Shown: positions 8,765 to 18,052 of the stretch, one piece after another
How the letters are laid out: every line of letters starts with the position of its first letter
Numbering within the stretch: the first letter of the stretch is position 1
NCBI GenBank assembly: GCA_020437105.1
Contig: JAGQWR010000031.1
Location: 1 to 62,176, forward strand
Length of the DNA stretch: 62,176 nt
Origin: Saprospiraceae bacterium
Lineage (GTDB): Bacteria > Bacteroidota > Bacteroidia > Chitinophagales > Saprospiraceae
Direction of reading: 5' to 3'
Notes under the pieces: model-generated
Told to the model about the DNA's origin: nothing
Database searches by the model: none
What the model saw: the letters and a program-made list of their open reading frames with translations, nothing else
Translations under genes and position numbers: made by a program

Positions 8765-9748
8765 ATGGGAAAAGAAAAATTTTTCTACAACACGCATACC
8801 CTACGGTATGAAAAAGTTGAGGTCACACTTAAAGAAAAATTAATCCGAGCTTTCGGATTTTTGTGTGCTGTAGTTGTAACCGGCGTTTTTGCTACACTCT
8901 TTATCTGGCAATTCTTCCCCTCGCCTAGAGAGGAGATGCTGCTAAAAGAGAATCAACAGTTTCAAACAGTCGTCACCGATATCACAAATCAGTACGAAAA
9001 AATGTCACTGGTTCTGAATAATCTGCGCGAACGCGATGCCAGCGTACACCGTCTGATGTTCGGAATGGAGCCAATTGATGACAACATTTGGCAGGGAGGT
9101 ATTGGTGGACACGAGAAGTACCGCGACCTCAGCCAGTTGCCTGAATCAGGTGATATGCTTGCAAATACTCTTGCACGGGTAGATAAACTAAAGCGGCAAT
9201 TGTCGCTTCAGTCTGAAAGCCTGGACACCATCATTATGCTGGCAAAAGACCGGGAGCAAATGCTTTCATCGATTCCTTCGATCAAACCGGTTCGTTCTGA
9301 CAAGCTAGCCCGCAACATTAAACTACTTTCCGGCTTTGGATACCGCATTCACCCGATCCACAAAGTTCGCAAAATGCACACTGGTATCGACTTTACCGCT
9401 CCTACCGGCACACCTATCCAGTCAACCGGTGATGGTAAGGTAGTACGGATAGACCGTCTGCGTACAGGTTATGGCAACCATGTGGTGATCGATCACGGTT
9501 ATGGTTACCAGACCCTTTACGGACACATGAGTCAGATTGACGTACATGTGGGTCAAAAGGTTAAAAAAGGCCAGCAAATCGGTTTGGTGGGTTCTACAGG
9601 AAGCTCTACGGCTCCACACTGCCATTATGAAGTTATTTATAAAGGCGAAAAGGTGAACCCAATTCAATATTGCATGGATGGACTGAGTCCGGAAGAGTAT
9701 CAGGAATTGGTTGGTCTGGCAGATGTTGCCAATCAATCTTTCGATTAA
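8765..9748 (+). CDS. M23 family peptidoglycan endopeptidase, membrane-anchored
   Basis: A LytM/MepM-type zinc peptidase that cuts peptide cross-links in peptidoglycan in the periplasm. Residues 29-51 form one membrane segment, followed by a coiled-coil-like stretch (about 60-165). The M23 domain covers 188-305. Its metal and catalytic residues are visible as HTGIDF (H205, D209) and APHCHYE (H285, H287), so it should be active. The length of 327 residues is typical of the common Bacteroidota M23 protein with this N-terminal anchor. A capA-like gene follows 83 bases downstream in the same direction, so both may serve envelope maintenance. Confidence 0.9.
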   Translation: MGKEKFFYNTHTLRYEKVEVTLKEKLIRAFGFLCAVVVTGVFATLFIWQFFPSPREEMLLKENQQFQTVVTDITNQYEKMSLVLNNLRERDASVHRLMFGMEPIDDNIWQGGIGGHEKYRDLSQLPESGDMLANTLARVDKLKRQLSLQSESLDTIIMLAKDREQMLSSIPSIKPVRSDKLARNIKLLSGFGYRIHPIHKVRKMHTGIDFTAPTGTPIQSTGDGKVVRIDRLRTGYGNHVVIDHGYGYQTLYGHMSQIDVHVGQKVKKGQQIGLVGSTGSSTAPHCHYEVIYKGEKVNPIQYCMDGLSPEEYQELVGLADVANQSFD

Positions 9749-9831
9749 GACCTTAGACAGAAACACCTTTTTGGTGAACGAAAATACCATAAAGAGAAAT
9801 CAACCGTTTTCTCTACAAAGAAAAAAGAACT

Positions 9832-10929
9832 ATGATTAATTCTTTGAAAGACTTCCACTTCGGGAGTCTTTTTTTCATCCTGCTGTTTGGTGGCGTACTG
9901 ACGACACCTGTTTACAGTCAAACCGATTCAACACTTGTACCAGAAGCCAACACCCGACTGATCACCGTGATCGGCGTAGGTGATATGATGCTGGGCACCA
10001 ATTACCCTTCTGCTTCCTATCTTCCCGCTAATGGCGGAAAAGACCTGCTGGCAGATGTTTATGAGATATTAGCTGGTGCTGATATCACTTTTGGCAACCT
10101 GGAAGGCGCGATTCTGGATAGTGGCGGCACTGCCAAACGCTGCAACAATCCGGATGTATGCTACGTTTTCCGGTCTCCGGAAACCTATGTAGAACATTAT
10201 AAAAAAGCCGGATTTGATTTCCTGAGCCTGGCTAATAACCACTCCGGTGATTTTGGTCCGGTTGGTCGAAACAAAACGAAACAGGTTTTGGATGAGGCCG
10301 GAATTGCCTATGCCGGACTAGCGGGGACAGACGAATTTGCCCTCGTGGTAAAGGACAGTATCACTTATGGCCTCGCCGCGTTTGCTCCAAATAGTGGCAC
10401 CTGCGATATCCGGAATATCTCCAGGGCCAAAGCGATTGTATCCCAACTTGCAGAAAAAGCAGACATCGTAATAGTCTCCTTCCATGGCGGCGCAGAAGGT
10501 GCCAAACATCAAAATGTACCCCGTAGCACAGAGTATTATTATGGCGAAGATCGTGGCAATGTGTATCAATTTGCCCACGCAATGATAGACGCTGGCGCGG
10601 ATGTGATATTTGGTAATGGGCCGCATGTCACCAGGGCGATGGAGCTCTACCAGGATCGCCTGATCTGCTACAGCCTGGGGAATTTCTGTACCTATGGCCG
10701 CTTCAATGTACAGGGCCAAAACGGGATCGCTCCGATTGTCAAAGTTTTCCTCGATGAAAAAGGGGCGTTTTTACAAGGGGAAGTCATTCCGATTTATCAG
10801 GGCAAAACTCATGGTCCGAAGATTGATGAATCTGGCCGAATCATACAAACACTCCAGGCGCTGAATAAAACAGACTTCCCTGAATCGCCACTGCTTCTGA
10901 CGGATGAAGGCTTGTTGATGAAGAAATAG
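9832..10929 (+). CDS. CapA family metallophosphatase-like protein
   Basis: This 365-residue exported protein belongs to the PGA_cap (CapA/PgsA) family, a calcineurin-like phosphoesterase fold found in poly-gamma-glutamate capsule systems and in many unrelated envelope contexts. A signal peptide precedes GVGDMMLGTNYP (about residue 50), then DITFGNLEGA, SLANNHSGDFG and the FHGG metal-ligand block follow in the family order. No other polyglutamate genes are near, so a capsule function is not supported. Pairing with the M23 peptidase suggests a cell-wall role, which is inference. Confidence 0.85.
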   Translation: MINSLKDFHFGSLFFILLFGGVLTTPVYSQTDSTLVPEANTRLITVIGVGDMMLGTNYPSASYLPANGGKDLLADVYEILAGADITFGNLEGAILDSGGTAKRCNNPDVCYVFRSPETYVEHYKKAGFDFLSLANNHSGDFGPVGRNKTKQVLDEAGIAYAGLAGTDEFALVVKDSITYGLAAFAPNSGTCDIRNISRAKAIVSQLAEKADIVIVSFHGGAEGAKHQNVPRSTEYYYGEDRGNVYQFAHAMIDAGADVIFGNGPHVTRAMELYQDRLICYSLGNFCTYGRFNVQGQNGIAPIVKVFLDEKGAFLQGEVIPIYQGKTHGPKIDESGRIIQTLQALNKTDFPESPLLLTDEGLLMKK

Positions 10930-10937
10930 GAGATCCG

Positions 10938-11060
10938 TTAGAATCGTTTAAATCCGTTTAAATCCGTTTAATTCGACACAGACGAATTTCTAAGCTCTAA
11001 ACTATCATCTCTAAACTCTAAACTCTCCTCTCTAAACTCAATCAACAAGGCGCAGCCCTC
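10938..11060. repeat. CGTTTAAATC and TCTAAACTC tandem tracts
   Basis: The gap after the capA-like gene holds three near-tandem copies of AATCCGTTTA, then several TCTAAACTC units, then GGCGCAGCCC. The same building blocks occur at 41822-41926, 47640-47715 and 23690-23720. No gene is visible in it. Confidence 0.6.
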
Positions 11061-11134
11061 TCAAATTGAAGCATTTTTTTCATTCAAAATTCAAAATTTA
11101 AATTCAGCATTATTCTTTCCCTTATCTTGTCTGA

Positions 11135-12178
11135 ATGTCGAACGAAAACGAACAACAATTTTGTTACAATTGCCACTACCCTATCTCGCAGGAAGCGAAA
11201 TACTGCGCTCATTGCGGACAAAAGAACACAGATGGCCGGGTAACAGTACGGGAATTGTTTAATGAGTTTTTTGAGATCGTTTTTAATATTGATAACAAGA
11301 TATTCCGCAGCTTAGGAGCGCTTGTTATTCCTGGCAAACTGACTAACGAGTATTTTCACGGTCGGATCAAACGCTATTTCCACCCGATCCGGATGTTTTT
11401 TGTGCTGGGGCTGATTTTCCTCGTCACCATGGGTACCTATACCAGGAAGGTGGAGCAGCTTGTCACTGATCAGTTGGAAAACAGTACCTCCAGATCCTAT
11501 GGATTTTTAATAGCCCTAGAAGAGGCAGATTCCCTAAACCGTATTTTAAAAGAAACCTACCCCGCGTCAGGTGATGCACTGGATAGTTTAATCAAGGGGC
11601 TCCGGTCTTCCGACAATCACCTGGAGGACAGCATTGATATGCAGGAGTTTATCTCGGTCATGGATGAGGAATCTATTGTTATCGCCCGAAAGGACATATA
11701 CGAAATGTCCATCGATTCGATCTATGAAGCCTATCATGTGGAGGGCTTTAGAAAGAAAATGATCCTGCGGCAACAACTGCGTTTCATGAAATCAGGCAGC
11801 AAGTATATTTCATTTATTGCCGGAAACGCGCTCTGGGCAATTCTCCTGTTCATGCCCTTTCTAGCGCTGGTATTAAAGTTATTATACATTCGGCGAAAGC
11901 AATATTATGTGGAGCATCTGGTGTTTTCGTTCCATATCCATTCGATGATTTTCCTATTGCTTATTCTCAGCTTAATTTTGCTGCGGTGGACAGGACCAAC
12001 TGTATGGATCATATCGGCTGTTTTACTGTTTTTATATTTCTTCCTGGCACTCAAGCGGGTTTACAAACAAAATTGGTGGAAAACCATTGTAAAGGGGCTT
12101 TTGGTTAGTTTATTTTACATGCTGTTTTCCGGCATTTTCCTGATTATCGTTTTTCTCATTAGCTTCTTTATTTTTTGA
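11135..12178 (+). CDS. DUF3667 zinc-ribbon membrane protein
   Basis: The N-terminus is a zinc ribbon made of CYNCHYPI and CAHCGQKN (residues 10-34), followed by the conserved DUF3667 stretch with VRELFNEFFEIVFNIDNK and YFHPIRMFF. A first membrane segment lies near residue 90, and three or four more occupy residues 225-347. The middle (about 105-220) is hydrophilic. DUF3667 proteins are common in Bacteroidota and have no established function. It ends six bases before gatB, so the two are probably co-transcribed, though a functional link is not implied. Confidence 0.85.
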   Translation: MSNENEQQFCYNCHYPISQEAKYCAHCGQKNTDGRVTVRELFNEFFEIVFNIDNKIFRSLGALVIPGKLTNEYFHGRIKRYFHPIRMFFVLGLIFLVTMGTYTRKVEQLVTDQLENSTSRSYGFLIALEEADSLNRILKETYPASGDALDSLIKGLRSSDNHLEDSIDMQEFISVMDEESIVIARKDIYEMSIDSIYEAYHVEGFRKKMILRQQLRFMKSGSKYISFIAGNALWAILLFMPFLALVLKLLYIRRKQYYVEHLVFSFHIHSMIFLLLILSLILLRWTGPTVWIISAVLLFLYFFLALKRVYKQNWWKTIVKGLLVSLFYMLFSGIFLIIVFLISFFIF

Positions 12179-12184
12179 GTATAG

Positions 12185-13618
12185 ATGGAATCTACAGACT
12201 CCTACGAAATTGTTATCGGCCTCGAGGTACATGTGCAACTTGCAACCAAATCAAAGGCGTTTTGTGGAGATCCCAACCTCTTCGGAGCTGCGCCTAACAG
12301 TCAGGTAAGTGTGATTTCCCTGGGGCATCCTGGTACGCTTCCGCGAATAAATGAAGCACAGATAGAAGCAGGCATCAAGCTGGGTTTAGCGCTTGGAAGT
12401 ACATTTCCGGATACGGTAAGTTTCGACCGCAAAAATTATTTTTATACCGATTTACCGAAAGGTTATCAAATCACCCAGGATCGGGCTCCGCTTTGCCAGG
12501 GCGGCTATCTGCCCATTCGGCTGGGAGACCAGCTCAAAAAAATACGGATTCACCATGTGCATCTGGAAGAAGATGCGGGAAAATCCATCCACGATCAACT
12601 GGAGGCCCACAGCCTGATTGACCTGAATCGAGCCGGCGTGCCGCTTCTGGAAATAGTAACGGAACCTGATTTACGGTCCGGAGAAGAAGTGGATGCCTTT
12701 ATGACAGCCGTGCGCCAGCTGGTACGCTACCTGGAAATTTCCGACGGACATATGGAGCAGGGCTCTTTGCGCTGTGATGTGAATGTATCGGTGCGCAAAA
12801 AAGACAATCCTCAATACGGCGAACGCTGCGAGGTCAAGAACCTCAACTCCATGAAATTTGCCCGGCAGGCCATTGCCTTTGAAAGCAAGCGACAAATCAG
12901 CTTACTGGAATCGGGTAAACCGGTTATCAGTCAAACCCGGCAATTTCATCCGGAAAACGGCAGTACAAGTTTGCTGCGCTCCAAAGAGGAAGCACCGGAT
13001 TACCGCTATTTCCCGGAGCCGGATATGCCCCCCGTTAAACTCCATGCAGAGCAAATTGATACGCTAAGAGTTCAGCAGGTGGCGTTACCCTGGGATTTAT
13101 ATACCGAATTTCAAAAGTGTGGCCTTTCGGCGGAAGCCGCCCGACAACTCAGTGAATCCCGACATGTAGCTGCCTATTTCCAAGCCTGCCTGGATGCAAC
13201 GGATGCTCCTGTTAATTTGGCCAACATCCTCATCCAACGTATATTGCCCGAGTTTCCGGATTTGGAGGGATACCCCTTACAAGCAGCACAACTTTGTGCG
13301 TTGGAAGCTGTGGTTAGCAGCAAGGAGATTACCGCTGCGGCTGCTTTTCAAAATCTGTTGCCGGCCTGGGTACAGGCTCCCGAAAAAAAGCTGTCTGAAT
13401 TAATCGATCAGCTCGAATTAAAATCTGATGCGCCTCTCAGGGAGTTGGAAGGAATATTACGGAAAGTTGTTGCCGGCCATCCGAAAGAAGCATTACTTTA
13501 CCGAAATGGAAATACCAAATTATTTGGCTTTTTTATGGGCAAAGCCATGCGGGAGACAGGTAAAAAGGCAGATCCGCAAACCATTACGGCTCTCTTAAAA
13601 GCTATTTTGGAAGCATAA
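12185..13618 (+). CDS. gatB: Asp-tRNA(Asn)/Glu-tRNA(Gln) amidotransferase subunit B
   Basis: GatB is the tRNA-binding and kinase subunit of the GatCAB complex, which amidates Glu-tRNA-Gln and/or Asp-tRNA-Asn. The diagnostic YEIVIGLEVHVQL start, the YTDLPKGYQITQ segment and LNRAGVPLLEIVTEPDL are all present. The C-terminal helical YqeY-like domain runs to residue 477, normal length. GatA and GatC are not in this window, as is usual in Bacteroidota where the subunits are scattered. It follows the DUF3667 gene after six bases. Confidence 0.97.
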   Translation: MESTDSYEIVIGLEVHVQLATKSKAFCGDPNLFGAAPNSQVSVISLGHPGTLPRINEAQIEAGIKLGLALGSTFPDTVSFDRKNYFYTDLPKGYQITQDRAPLCQGGYLPIRLGDQLKKIRIHHVHLEEDAGKSIHDQLEAHSLIDLNRAGVPLLEIVTEPDLRSGEEVDAFMTAVRQLVRYLEISDGHMEQGSLRCDVNVSVRKKDNPQYGERCEVKNLNSMKFARQAIAFESKRQISLLESGKPVISQTRQFHPENGSTSLLRSKEEAPDYRYFPEPDMPPVKLHAEQIDTLRVQQVALPWDLYTEFQKCGLSAEAARQLSESRHVAAYFQACLDATDAPVNLANILIQRILPEFPDLEGYPLQAAQLCALEAVVSSKEITAAAAFQNLLPAWVQAPEKKLSELIDQLELKSDAPLRELEGILRKVVAGHPKEALLYRNGNTKLFGFFMGKAMRETGKKADPQTITALLKAILEA

Positions 13619-13622
13619 AAAA

Positions 13623-13650
13623 ACCGATTTTACCCGAAGGTAAAACCGGT
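13623..13650. terminator. Hairpin downstream of gatB
   Basis: ACCGATTTTACC and GGTAAAACCGGT form a 12-bp stem (one A·C mismatch on this strand, a G·T wobble on the other) around CGAA. Read on the minus strand the loop is UUCG and the stem is followed by a T7 run, so termination is best in that direction. On the plus strand it immediately follows gatB and may stabilise or end its mRNA. Confidence 0.5.
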
Positions 13651-13830
13651 GGCTTTGGTTTATTGAGGTCATTTTTGTTCTTATCGAATCAGGCATTAAT
13701 TTCACGATACAAAAAAAGGTTACCCTATTCGGGAAAAAATAATTTTTCACAGGCGATTCTTTCGCCGAAAGGCGTTAAGATTAATCTACCCTCCCAAAAC
13801 CCTATATTTGTCGGTAGTCAATCCACATAC

Positions 13831-14403
13831 ATGACGAAAGACCCCCACCCAGACATACGATTTGTTGAGGCTTTGTTAAATAACAACCACAAGCTGGTTG
13901 CTGCTATTTATGAGCAGTATTTTCCAAGGATTCGAGCGTTGATCGAGAAGAATTCCGGGAATGAGGAAGATGCTTATGATATCTTCCAGGAGGGATTAAT
14001 GGTGATCTATGCCAAGGCCAAACAGCCAGACTTTCAGCTTACTTCCTCCTTTTACTCCTTTTTATACGGCATTTGCAGCAGACTGTGGCTCAAGGTATTA
14101 CGAAAAAAACGTACGGCCGGGGTAACCTTAGACGAGGAGTTGGAATTTAAGGATGATTTTAATTTCGAAGACGCAATATTTCACAGAGAAAAGCGGAAAC
14201 TTATCCGAGAAAAATTCGGACAACTTAAAGAACGCTGTCAACAAATCCTGAATTTAACCCTTCAGGAAGGAAAGAGCCACCTGGAAGTTGCCGAAATTAT
14301 GGGATTTGCCAATGCAAATGTGGCTAAAAAAGAAAAGTCCAAATGCAGAAGCAAATTGGTTGAATTAGTGCAATCAGATCCCCGGTTTAATGAACTTCGC
14401 TAA
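13831..14403 (+). CDS. ECF-type RNA polymerase sigma factor
   Basis: A 190-residue sigma-70 family factor of the extracytoplasmic-function type. Region 2 is visible in EEDAYDIFQEGLMVIYAKAK and the following SFYSFLYGICSRLWLKVLRKK. Region 4 is a helix-turn-helix with CQQILNLTLQEGKSHLEVAE and NVAKKEKSKCRSKL. The start at 13831 (MTKDPHPDIRF) is preferred over an upstream frame start at 13663, because the extra 56 residues match nothing in the family. Its probable anti-sigma partner begins 78 bases downstream, and an outer-membrane porin follows. Confidence 0.85.
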   Translation: MTKDPHPDIRFVEALLNNNHKLVAAIYEQYFPRIRALIEKNSGNEEDAYDIFQEGLMVIYAKAKQPDFQLTSSFYSFLYGICSRLWLKVLRKKRTAGVTLDEELEFKDDFNFEDAIFHREKRKLIREKFGQLKERCQQILNLTLQEGKSHLEVAEIMGFANANVAKKEKSKCRSKLVELVQSDPRFNELR

Positions 14404-14481
14404 TACACCCAAATGCCGAAAACGTACTAAAACCTGATGTATGCGGAAAATTTCGGCGTACAATAGACAAAAGGCAATGAC

Positions 14482-15222
14482 ATGGCGAATTACGACAAAG
14501 ACACAAACGAACGAATCGGAGATTTTCTGGATGGAAATCTCGATTCTGCGGGTCAAAAATCTTTCCAGGAAGATTTGAGAAAAAATAAGGCAATCCAATC
14601 TACACTTGATTTACACAAAGCTGTAGAAGAAACGCTAAGCGATAAGGGAGAAGCAGCTTTGGAGGCCACCCTCCGGAGTATGCGAAAACCTACAACTCAG
14701 GTTAAGGTAAGACGCATACAACCCAAGTGGCTGGCTGCCGCTGCCGCAGTTGCTGTATTGGTGGTCGCTTTTTTCTTATTCCGCCCAACCGATACACCAA
14801 CGGCCCTTACTGGTCCGATTGCAGCTTATTTTGAGCCCGGCCAGATGGAAATCACTCAAATGGGGGGAAATGCCGAAGCACTTCTGACTGAAGGTCAACA
14901 GGCCTATAACCAAGCCGATTTCCCATTGGCACTCCAAAAGCTCCAGGCTTATCTTGCTGTTGACCCGGAACACGAAAATGCTCGACTCTTTGCCGCCAAA
15001 TCAGCAATAGCAAGCGCTTCCTTCGACCAGGCCCTCAATCTGTTGTTTTATTTTGACAGTATCAGCAGCTTACACACGGAGGAGGTAACCTGGCTAAAAG
15101 CACTCGCCTATATCGGCTCCAATCAACCCGAAAAAGCAAAACCCTTGTTAAGCGCCCTGCAAAATGGCACCGATGCTAAATTGAAAGCACAAGCGGAGGA
15201 GCTGTATCAGGAGCTTTATTGA
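14482..15222 (+). CDS. Membrane anti-sigma-factor-like protein with TPR domain
   Basis: The cytoplasmic N-terminus (residues 1-70) resembles Bacteroidota anti-sigma domains (ERIGDFLDGNLDSAGQKSF). One membrane segment covers 83-100. The periplasmic part (about 125-246) is built of tetratricopeptide repeats, including QAYNQADFPLALQKLQAYL. This layout fits a sensor that holds the upstream sigma factor and reads an envelope signal through the TPRs. No zinc-binding HxxxCxxC motif is present, so it is not a ZAS-type protein. Function is inferred from architecture and neighbourhood. Confidence 0.7.
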   Translation: MANYDKDTNERIGDFLDGNLDSAGQKSFQEDLRKNKAIQSTLDLHKAVEETLSDKGEAALEATLRSMRKPTTQVKVRRIQPKWLAAAAAVAVLVVAFFLFRPTDTPTALTGPIAAYFEPGQMEITQMGGNAEALLTEGQQAYNQADFPLALQKLQAYLAVDPEHENARLFAAKSAIASASFDQALNLLFYFDSISSLHTEEVTWLKALAYIGSNQPEKAKPLLSALQNGTDAKLKAQAEELYQELY

Positions 15223-15331
15223 ACTGTTGAATACTGAAAATTTACCGTTTCAAAACTTCGCGAAGTGAACTCTGAGATAATTTGTTTCTCCACCTAAATA
15301 TAATTTCGCGGGTTTCGTTTACTTTGCAAGT

Positions 15332-17284
15332 ATGCGAATTAAATCTGCACTCTGGTTTTTCCTGTTTATTCTTTTACTCGGCAGTAAGGGGCTATATGCG
15401 CAGGGACCACCATCAGGAGACGGCCCGCCAAGTGGCACAAATACCCCCAACTCGCCCCTTGATGTAGTAGTTGACACTTCCATCTATTTTTTCCTGTATG
15501 CTACTGATCCCGGAAAATACTACCCGATTGAAGACACCCTTTTAGGCGATTATTTTAGCCAGTACGATCCGATCCGGAAAGGAGAGACAGATAAGGCACA
15601 TCTGGGTACACCGGGGAGTCCGCATCGGGATCTCTTTTTTCAACCACAAGATTTCAGGGGCGTCACGCTGGGCATCAACCAATTTGATGCCAATCGGATC
15701 ACCCCGGAAAAAATGCGCTTTTACCGCGTGCAGCAAGCCTATAGTCGCATGGGCTTTTCGCAGGGTTCCAGCCAGGAGGAAACCATGTTTGATCTGGAGT
15801 TTGGGCGTAGTTTTGACAAGGGGCTTAGTATGTCTATCAATTACTCCCGAATGAATAATATGGGGGCTTATGACCATCAGCGGGCCATTGATAATGCTTT
15901 CGGATTTGGGCTGTGGTATCAAAGCAAACGGGGTCGTTATGAATCCTTTTTCAGCTACACGACCAATTCAGAGACACTGGAAGAAAATGGGGGAATTAGC
16001 GACGACCTGCGGGTGTTAAATAATTTTGGAGACAGCGTTTTGGTAGAACCTGCGGGTGTGCCCACCTACCTCAGCGATGCGATGAGTCGCTACGATCAGT
16101 CTTTTTACAGCTACGAACAGTATCTGTACTTTTTTGCGCCCAGAGACACTTCCGGTAACCTAAGACCCGCCAGTGTAGGCCTCACGCATCGGATACAATA
16201 TATTACAGAAGGCCAGAAATTTTATGATGCGGATCTGGAGGAAACGGAAGTCGAAGAATATTATCAGGGACTGGCTATTGATAGTCGGGGATTGCGCAAT
16301 TTTAGCCGGCTAAACACATTTGAAAATACGGTTGATTTATTCATCATTACCCAACGGCCGGCAGCAGATAAGGAAGCACCTCCAATACGGCGGAGTTTTC
16401 TAAGAGCAGGCCTTGTGTACGATCTGCATACCTTGAAACAGGAACCGCTGGAAGAAAATCTAAATAATTTGTTCCTGCGGGGGCGCTGGGATTTCACACC
16501 GGGACCGGCATTCCAGGCATCGGCATACGCTCACTTGGGATTCCTCTCAAATATTGGCGACTTTAGGCTGAGTGGAAAACTGGCTACAGCTTTGGCCGAC
16601 TGGTTCCAGTTGGAGGGACAAGCCGTTTTCCAGCAACGAAGCCCTACCCTTCTGGAAAACCGAATGTTTATCAGTCAGCAGGAAATCTGGAATGAATCTT
16701 TCCGGAAACACACAGAAACCCGAATCGAAGGTCGGCTGGTGGTACCTAAAACCAAATCTGCTGTAAGTATCGCCTGGAATCTGACCGATGGCTATGTCTA
16801 TTTTGACACGCTTGGGTATCCCAGGCAATTGGGAAGTGCCCTCAATATTTTACAGTTTCGGGTAGATCAAAGTGTCAAAGTATGGAAACTTTATCTGGAT
16901 AATCAGGTATTGTTGCAAAGTGGTACCAATAACGAATTGCGTTTACCTGCCTATTACAGCAAGCACAGCTTTTATTTTATGGGCAACTTGTTTAAGGAAG
17001 CGATGTTTGCCCGCATCGGCTTTGACCTCCGCCTGATCGGTCCGCATACACCTGTGACGTACCAGCCTTTAACAGGCCAGTTTATTCAACAAACAAGCCG
17101 TACGCTCGACTGGCAACCATTAATCGATGCCTTTATCACCTTCAAAGTGGATAAATTTCGATTCTTTTTCCGCCTCGAAAACATCCTGCCAGTACTTACC
17201 CAAGACTATAATTTCCTGATCTCCGACTATCCAATTCGGTCGATGGGCCTGCGTTTTGGGATCTCCTGGCAGTTTGTGGAATAG
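15332..17284 (+). CDS. Putative outer-membrane porin
   Basis: A 650-residue beta-barrel protein with a signal peptide (cleavage near GLYAQG) and a short Pro/Gly/Ser-rich linker. It has many alternating strands, including the family segment FYRVQQAYSRMGFSQGSSQE near residue 130 and a final GLRFGISWQFVE strand ending in an aromatic-containing C-terminus. It fits the Bacteroidota putative porin family of unknown substrate. The gene lies downstream of the sigma/anti-sigma pair and could be a target, but a 110-base gap separates them. Its stop overlaps a hairpin shared with the convergent LOG gene. Confidence 0.75.
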   Translation: MRIKSALWFFLFILLLGSKGLYAQGPPSGDGPPSGTNTPNSPLDVVVDTSIYFFLYATDPGKYYPIEDTLLGDYFSQYDPIRKGETDKAHLGTPGSPHRDLFFQPQDFRGVTLGINQFDANRITPEKMRFYRVQQAYSRMGFSQGSSQEETMFDLEFGRSFDKGLSMSINYSRMNNMGAYDHQRAIDNAFGFGLWYQSKRGRYESFFSYTTNSETLEENGGISDDLRVLNNFGDSVLVEPAGVPTYLSDAMSRYDQSFYSYEQYLYFFAPRDTSGNLRPASVGLTHRIQYITEGQKFYDADLEETEVEEYYQGLAIDSRGLRNFSRLNTFENTVDLFIITQRPAADKEAPPIRRSFLRAGLVYDLHTLKQEPLEENLNNLFLRGRWDFTPGPAFQASAYAHLGFLSNIGDFRLSGKLATALADWFQLEGQAVFQQRSPTLLENRMFISQQEIWNESFRKHTETRIEGRLVVPKTKSAVSIAWNLTDGYVYFDTLGYPRQLGSALNILQFRVDQSVKVWKLYLDNQVLLQSGTNNELRLPAYYSKHSFYFMGNLFKEAMFARIGFDLRLIGPHTPVTYQPLTGQFIQQTSRTLDWQPLIDAFITFKVDKFRFFFRLENILPVLTQDYNFLISDYPIRSMGLRFGISWQFVE

Positions 17285-17302
17285 GTTCGCGCAGCGAACC
17301 TA
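17282..17302. terminator. Short palindrome between convergent genes
   Basis: TAGGTTCGC and GCGAACCTA form a perfect 9-bp stem with a GCA loop. It covers both the porin stop and the stop of the LOG gene. The sequence is a member of the TTCGC-GCA-GCGAA micro-hairpin family also found at 23650-23685 and 41823. There is no T run, so terminator function is uncertain. Confidence 0.5.
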
Positions 17303-18037
17303 CAACTCATAATTTGGTTTCAACTCGTGATTTTCGGAGTAGAACTTATTAATGATTTGGATAACCTCTTCCGGATCGTCGGTGACAGGGATTAACCCCA
17401 AATCTGCCGGGTTAATATTATGCTCTTTTTCCAGCATCGTTTCTACGATCCAGTCTTTGAGTCCTGACCAAAATGAGGTGCCAACCAAAATAACAGGCAC
17501 CCGGGTAATCTTATTCGTCTGAATCAACGTGAGTACCTCAAATAATTCATCCAGCGTACCAAAACCACCTGGCAAGGCGACAAAGGCCTGGGCATATTTC
17601 ACAAACATAACCTTCCGGATAAAGAAGTAGCGGTGGCTAATATTTTTATCCGGATCAATAAATGGATTGTGGCTTTGCTCAAAAGGCAGATTGATATTGA
17701 GGCCTACGGATGTCCCTTTGTTCAGGTACGCCCCTTTGTTGCCGGCTTCCATAATTCCGGGGCCACCACCTGTAATCACCCCGTATCCTTCATCAGTAAG
17801 TCTGCGGGCGATGGTTACCGCTAGTTTGTAATATTTGTGGTCGGGTTTGGTACGAGCTGAGCCAAATACGGAAACACAGGGTCCGACAGCGTTTAGGTTT
17901 TCAAAACCATCAACAAATTCGGAAAGAACCTTGAACATCGTCCAGGAGTTCTCGCCTTTTATACTCTGCCAGGTTTTACGTTCCTGGCGCTGGTGCTCTG
18001 TTTCGGGGCGTTGCCCATTGGTTTTATTTTCTTCCAT
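17300..18037 (-). CDS. LOG family (TIGR00730) nucleotide 5'-monophosphate phosphoribohydrolase
   Basis: A 245-residue Rossmann-fold protein of the lysine-decarboxylase-like/LOG family, which releases the base from cytokinin ribotides and other nucleoside 5'-monophosphates. The signatures GVITGGGPGIMEAGNKGA and ALPGGFGTLDELFEVLT, which hold the catalytic Arg/Glu and phosphate loop, are both intact. The N-terminal 35 residues are a charged extension. The gene lies 15 bases after the upstream sigma-54-type activator and is probably co-transcribed with it. Confidence 0.88.
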   Translation of the reverse strand: MEENKTNGQRPETEHQRQERKTWQSIKGENSWTMFKVLSEFVDGFENLNAVGPCVSVFGSARTKPDHKYYKLAVTIARRLTDEGYGVITGGGPGIMEAGNKGAYLNKGTSVGLNINLPFEQSHNPFIDPDKNISHRYFFIRKVMFVKYAQAFVALPGGFGTLDELFEVLTLIQTNKITRVPVILVGTSFWSGLKDWIVETMLEKEHNINPADLGLIPVTDDPEEVIQIINKFYSENHELKPNYEL

Positions 18038-18052
18038 TATTCAGGGTTTTTG

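Noticed and set aside
13663..13830. N-terminal extension of the sigma factor
   Set aside because: The extra 56 residues have no family match and contain the CTTTCGCCGAAAG palindrome and upstream noncoding-like sequence; family sequence starts at 13831.
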